Below, in pieces: positions 63,098 to 64,000 of a stretch of 64,000 nucleotides of DNA; position 1 is the stretch's first letter, and each line of letters opens with the position of its first letter. The stretch is from contig OY969122.1 of assembly GCA_963698085.1 (NCBI GenBank), forward strand, positions 2,294,001 through 2,358,000, given 5' to 3'. The notes under the pieces were generated by a model. It searched no databases and was not told the DNA's origin. It saw only the letters and a list, made by a program, of their open reading frames with translations. A program made the position numbers and the translations under genes. The DNA comes from VRUE01 sp963698085 (GTDB lineage Bacteria > Actinomycetota > Thermoleophilia > Solirubrobacterales > 70-9).

Positions 63098-63313
63098 ATG
63101 GTTCCGTCTGCTGTGTTTCCGAACTTCGCCGAACCCTCCACGATCGGGCTCGGGGCGATCATCGGCGGGTTCATCGGACATACGACAGCCTGGATCGGGG
63201 GCGGGGATGAGGACGCCCGGATATGGCAGTCGGTCGTGGGCAGCTATTACGGCACGGCGATCGCCATCGGCCTTTACCTGCTGACAAATGTCCGAGCCAT
63301 GGGTATCCTCTGA
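63098..63313 (+). CDS. Small membrane protein
   Basis: 71 residues from ATG 63098 (81 from 63068), with two hydrophobic segments (TIGLGAIIGGFIGHTTAWIG and TAIAIGLYLLTNVRAMGI). The spacing of TACGGT supports the shorter form. No family recognised. The next small membrane gene follows 3 nt later, suggesting a pair. Confidence 0.55.
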   Translation: MVPSAVFPNFAEPSTIGLGAIIGGFIGHTTAWIGGGDEDARIWQSVVGSYYGTAIAIGLYLLTNVRAMGIL

Positions 63314-63316
63314 GTC

Positions 63317-63535
63317 ATGTTTAGGACCTGGGCAATTCCTTACGGCGTCGCTATGGCGATCCTTGCGCCCCTGATCCTGGTTTGGAACGCTCCCGCCTGG
63401 GGCCGGGGTGCCATGTGGGCGATCTTCGTCGCCGTTCTCGCCTCGACCTACTGTCTTCATCTCTGGATGGAAGATCGCGAGATCGCCAAGCGCGAGACCG
63501 GCTCGAATCGGGATCGCAGCCACCGTACGCGCTAG
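63317..63535 (+). CDS. Small membrane protein
   Basis: 72 residues with two helices (YGVAMAILAPLILVW, AMWAIFVAVLASTYCLHLW) and a charged C-terminus (EDREIAKRETG...). Not recognised. Likely co-transcribed with the preceding gene. Confidence 0.55.
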   Translation: MFRTWAIPYGVAMAILAPLILVWNAPAWGRGAMWAIFVAVLASTYCLHLWMEDREIAKRETGSNRDRSHRTR

Positions 63536-63579
63536 CCGTCTTGACAGGAGGCAGCCGCGGCGGTCGCGAATATGTGGCG

Positions 63580-64000
63580 ATGAGCGTTCCGCCGCCCCGT
63601 AAGCCCCGTCCGCCGCTGCCGGCGGGACCGTTTCTGGTCGTTGGGCTGGCCCGCTCGGGGATCGCAGCCGCGCGGTTGCTCGCCGGGCGGGGGGAGGTCG
63701 TGCGGGGGGTCGATTCCGGGCACCCCGAGGGCGCGGCAGGGCTTGCCGCTGCGGGCGTCGAAGTTGTCCTGGATACGGATGGATTGGCTCAGCTGGACGG
63801 AATTCGGACCCTCGTCAAGAGCCCGGGCGTGCCCCGGGAGGCGCCGGTGATCGCCGCGGCGTTGGAGCGGGGAATCGATGTGATCGGCGAGCTCGAGCTC
63901 GCCTGGCAGGCGATTCCCAACCGCTTCCTGGCGGTGACCGGAACGAACGGCAAGACGACGACGGTCGAGCTGCTCGGCCACCTCTACCGCACCGCCGGCG
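63580..64000 (+). CDS. murD: UDP-N-acetylmuramoylalanine-D-glutamate ligase, N-terminal part
   Basis: Adds D-glutamate to UDP-MurNAc-Ala. The first 140 codons are visible and the gene leaves the right edge. N-terminal Rossmann-like GPFLVVGLARSGIAAARLL, LVKSPGVPREAPVIAAALERG, and the ATP P-loop AVTGTNGKTTTVELLGHL identify MurD among Mur ligases. ATG 63580 (GTG 63574 also in frame); AGGAGG at 63546 is too far to decide. Confidence 0.88.
   Translation, partial: MSVPPPRKPRPPLPAGPFLVVGLARSGIAAARLLAGRGEVVRGVDSGHPEGAAGLAAAGVEVVLDTDGLAQLDGIRTLVKSPGVPREAPVIAAALERGIDVIGELELAWQAIPNRFLAVTGTNGKTTTVELLGHLYRTAG

Overview
The window is a dense, high-GC bacterial chromosome segment with almost every base coding, frequent GTG and TTG starts, 1-17 bp gene overlaps and many genes that appear to lack a Shine-Dalgarno leader. 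Gene content and order (rne/rng-rplU-rpmA-obgE, proB-proA-nadD-rsfS, comEA-comEC-holA, hrcA-dnaJ-prmA, phoH-ybeY-era, an almost complete trp set, HisIE, LexA-type CGAAC-N4-GTTCG box) point to an actinobacterium, most likely class Thermoleophilia (Solirubrobacterales or Gaiellales). The placement is by family resemblance, not by a search.

Layout. 1-9.6 kb: the C-terminal part of an RNase E/G, ribosomal proteins L21 and L27, Obg, a nitrilase and a PEP-mutase-like lyase, proline synthesis (proB, proA), nadD, rsfS and a DivIVA-like coiled-coil protein. 9.7-10.8 kb: a small disturbed locus with an SOS-boxed PD-(D/E)XK nuclease that reads without a stop into a tRNA-Ala(GGC), an antitoxin fragment and an alpha/beta-hydrolase fragment. 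10.8-23.3 kb: SpoIIM-like protein, leuS, cupin, comEA, comEC, holA, rpsT, murJ and a large glycosyltransferase-like membrane protein. 23.5-32.9 kb: lepA, a HadA/HadB-like dehydratase pair, hrcA, a shortened dnaJ, prmA, murI, yqeY, phoH, ybeY, era. 33.0-41.6 kb: hisIE, trpE-G-D-C, an HtrA protease, trpF-B-A, so the whole pathway from chorismate to tryptophan is encoded. 41.6-50.1 kb: methyltransferase, a phosphofructokinase with PPi-type residues, an epimerase, malic enzyme, secreted Excalibur lipoprotein, ICMT-like methyltransferase and a CotH-like protein. 50.2-64 kb: polA, a DMT permease, geranylgeranyl-reductase-like oxidoreductase, rpsA, coaE, a lytic transglycosylase, an MFS pump, uvrB, a thioredoxin-TPR protein and the start of murD.

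The most unusual layer is not a gene. At least 16 long palindromes (39-123 nt) are scattered through the window, mostly at gene boundaries. They fall into at least five families recognised by a conserved central sequence, while the flanking stem sequence differs between copies yet remains self-complementary. Two family I copies lie in frame inside the membrane glycosyltransferase gene, one family IV copy lies in frame inside prmA, a singleton lies in the rpsA tail, and a family III pair in opposite orientation flanks (and supplies the N-terminus of) a truncated lipoprotein gene. This resembles in-frame palindromic elements such as those of Rickettsia, but with different sequences.

A second layer is a repeated promoter signature: a TANNNT -10 hexamer exactly 6 nt before the start codon in front of at least nine genes (7-9 nt in several more), predicting leaderless mRNAs. 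A third is a set of genes that look internally shortened in frame: dnaJ (one C-terminal domain and no zinc finger), a DUF3052 gene reduced to its two ends, and an AbiEi/DUF559 gene missing its middle and placed in frame ahead of a CotH gene.
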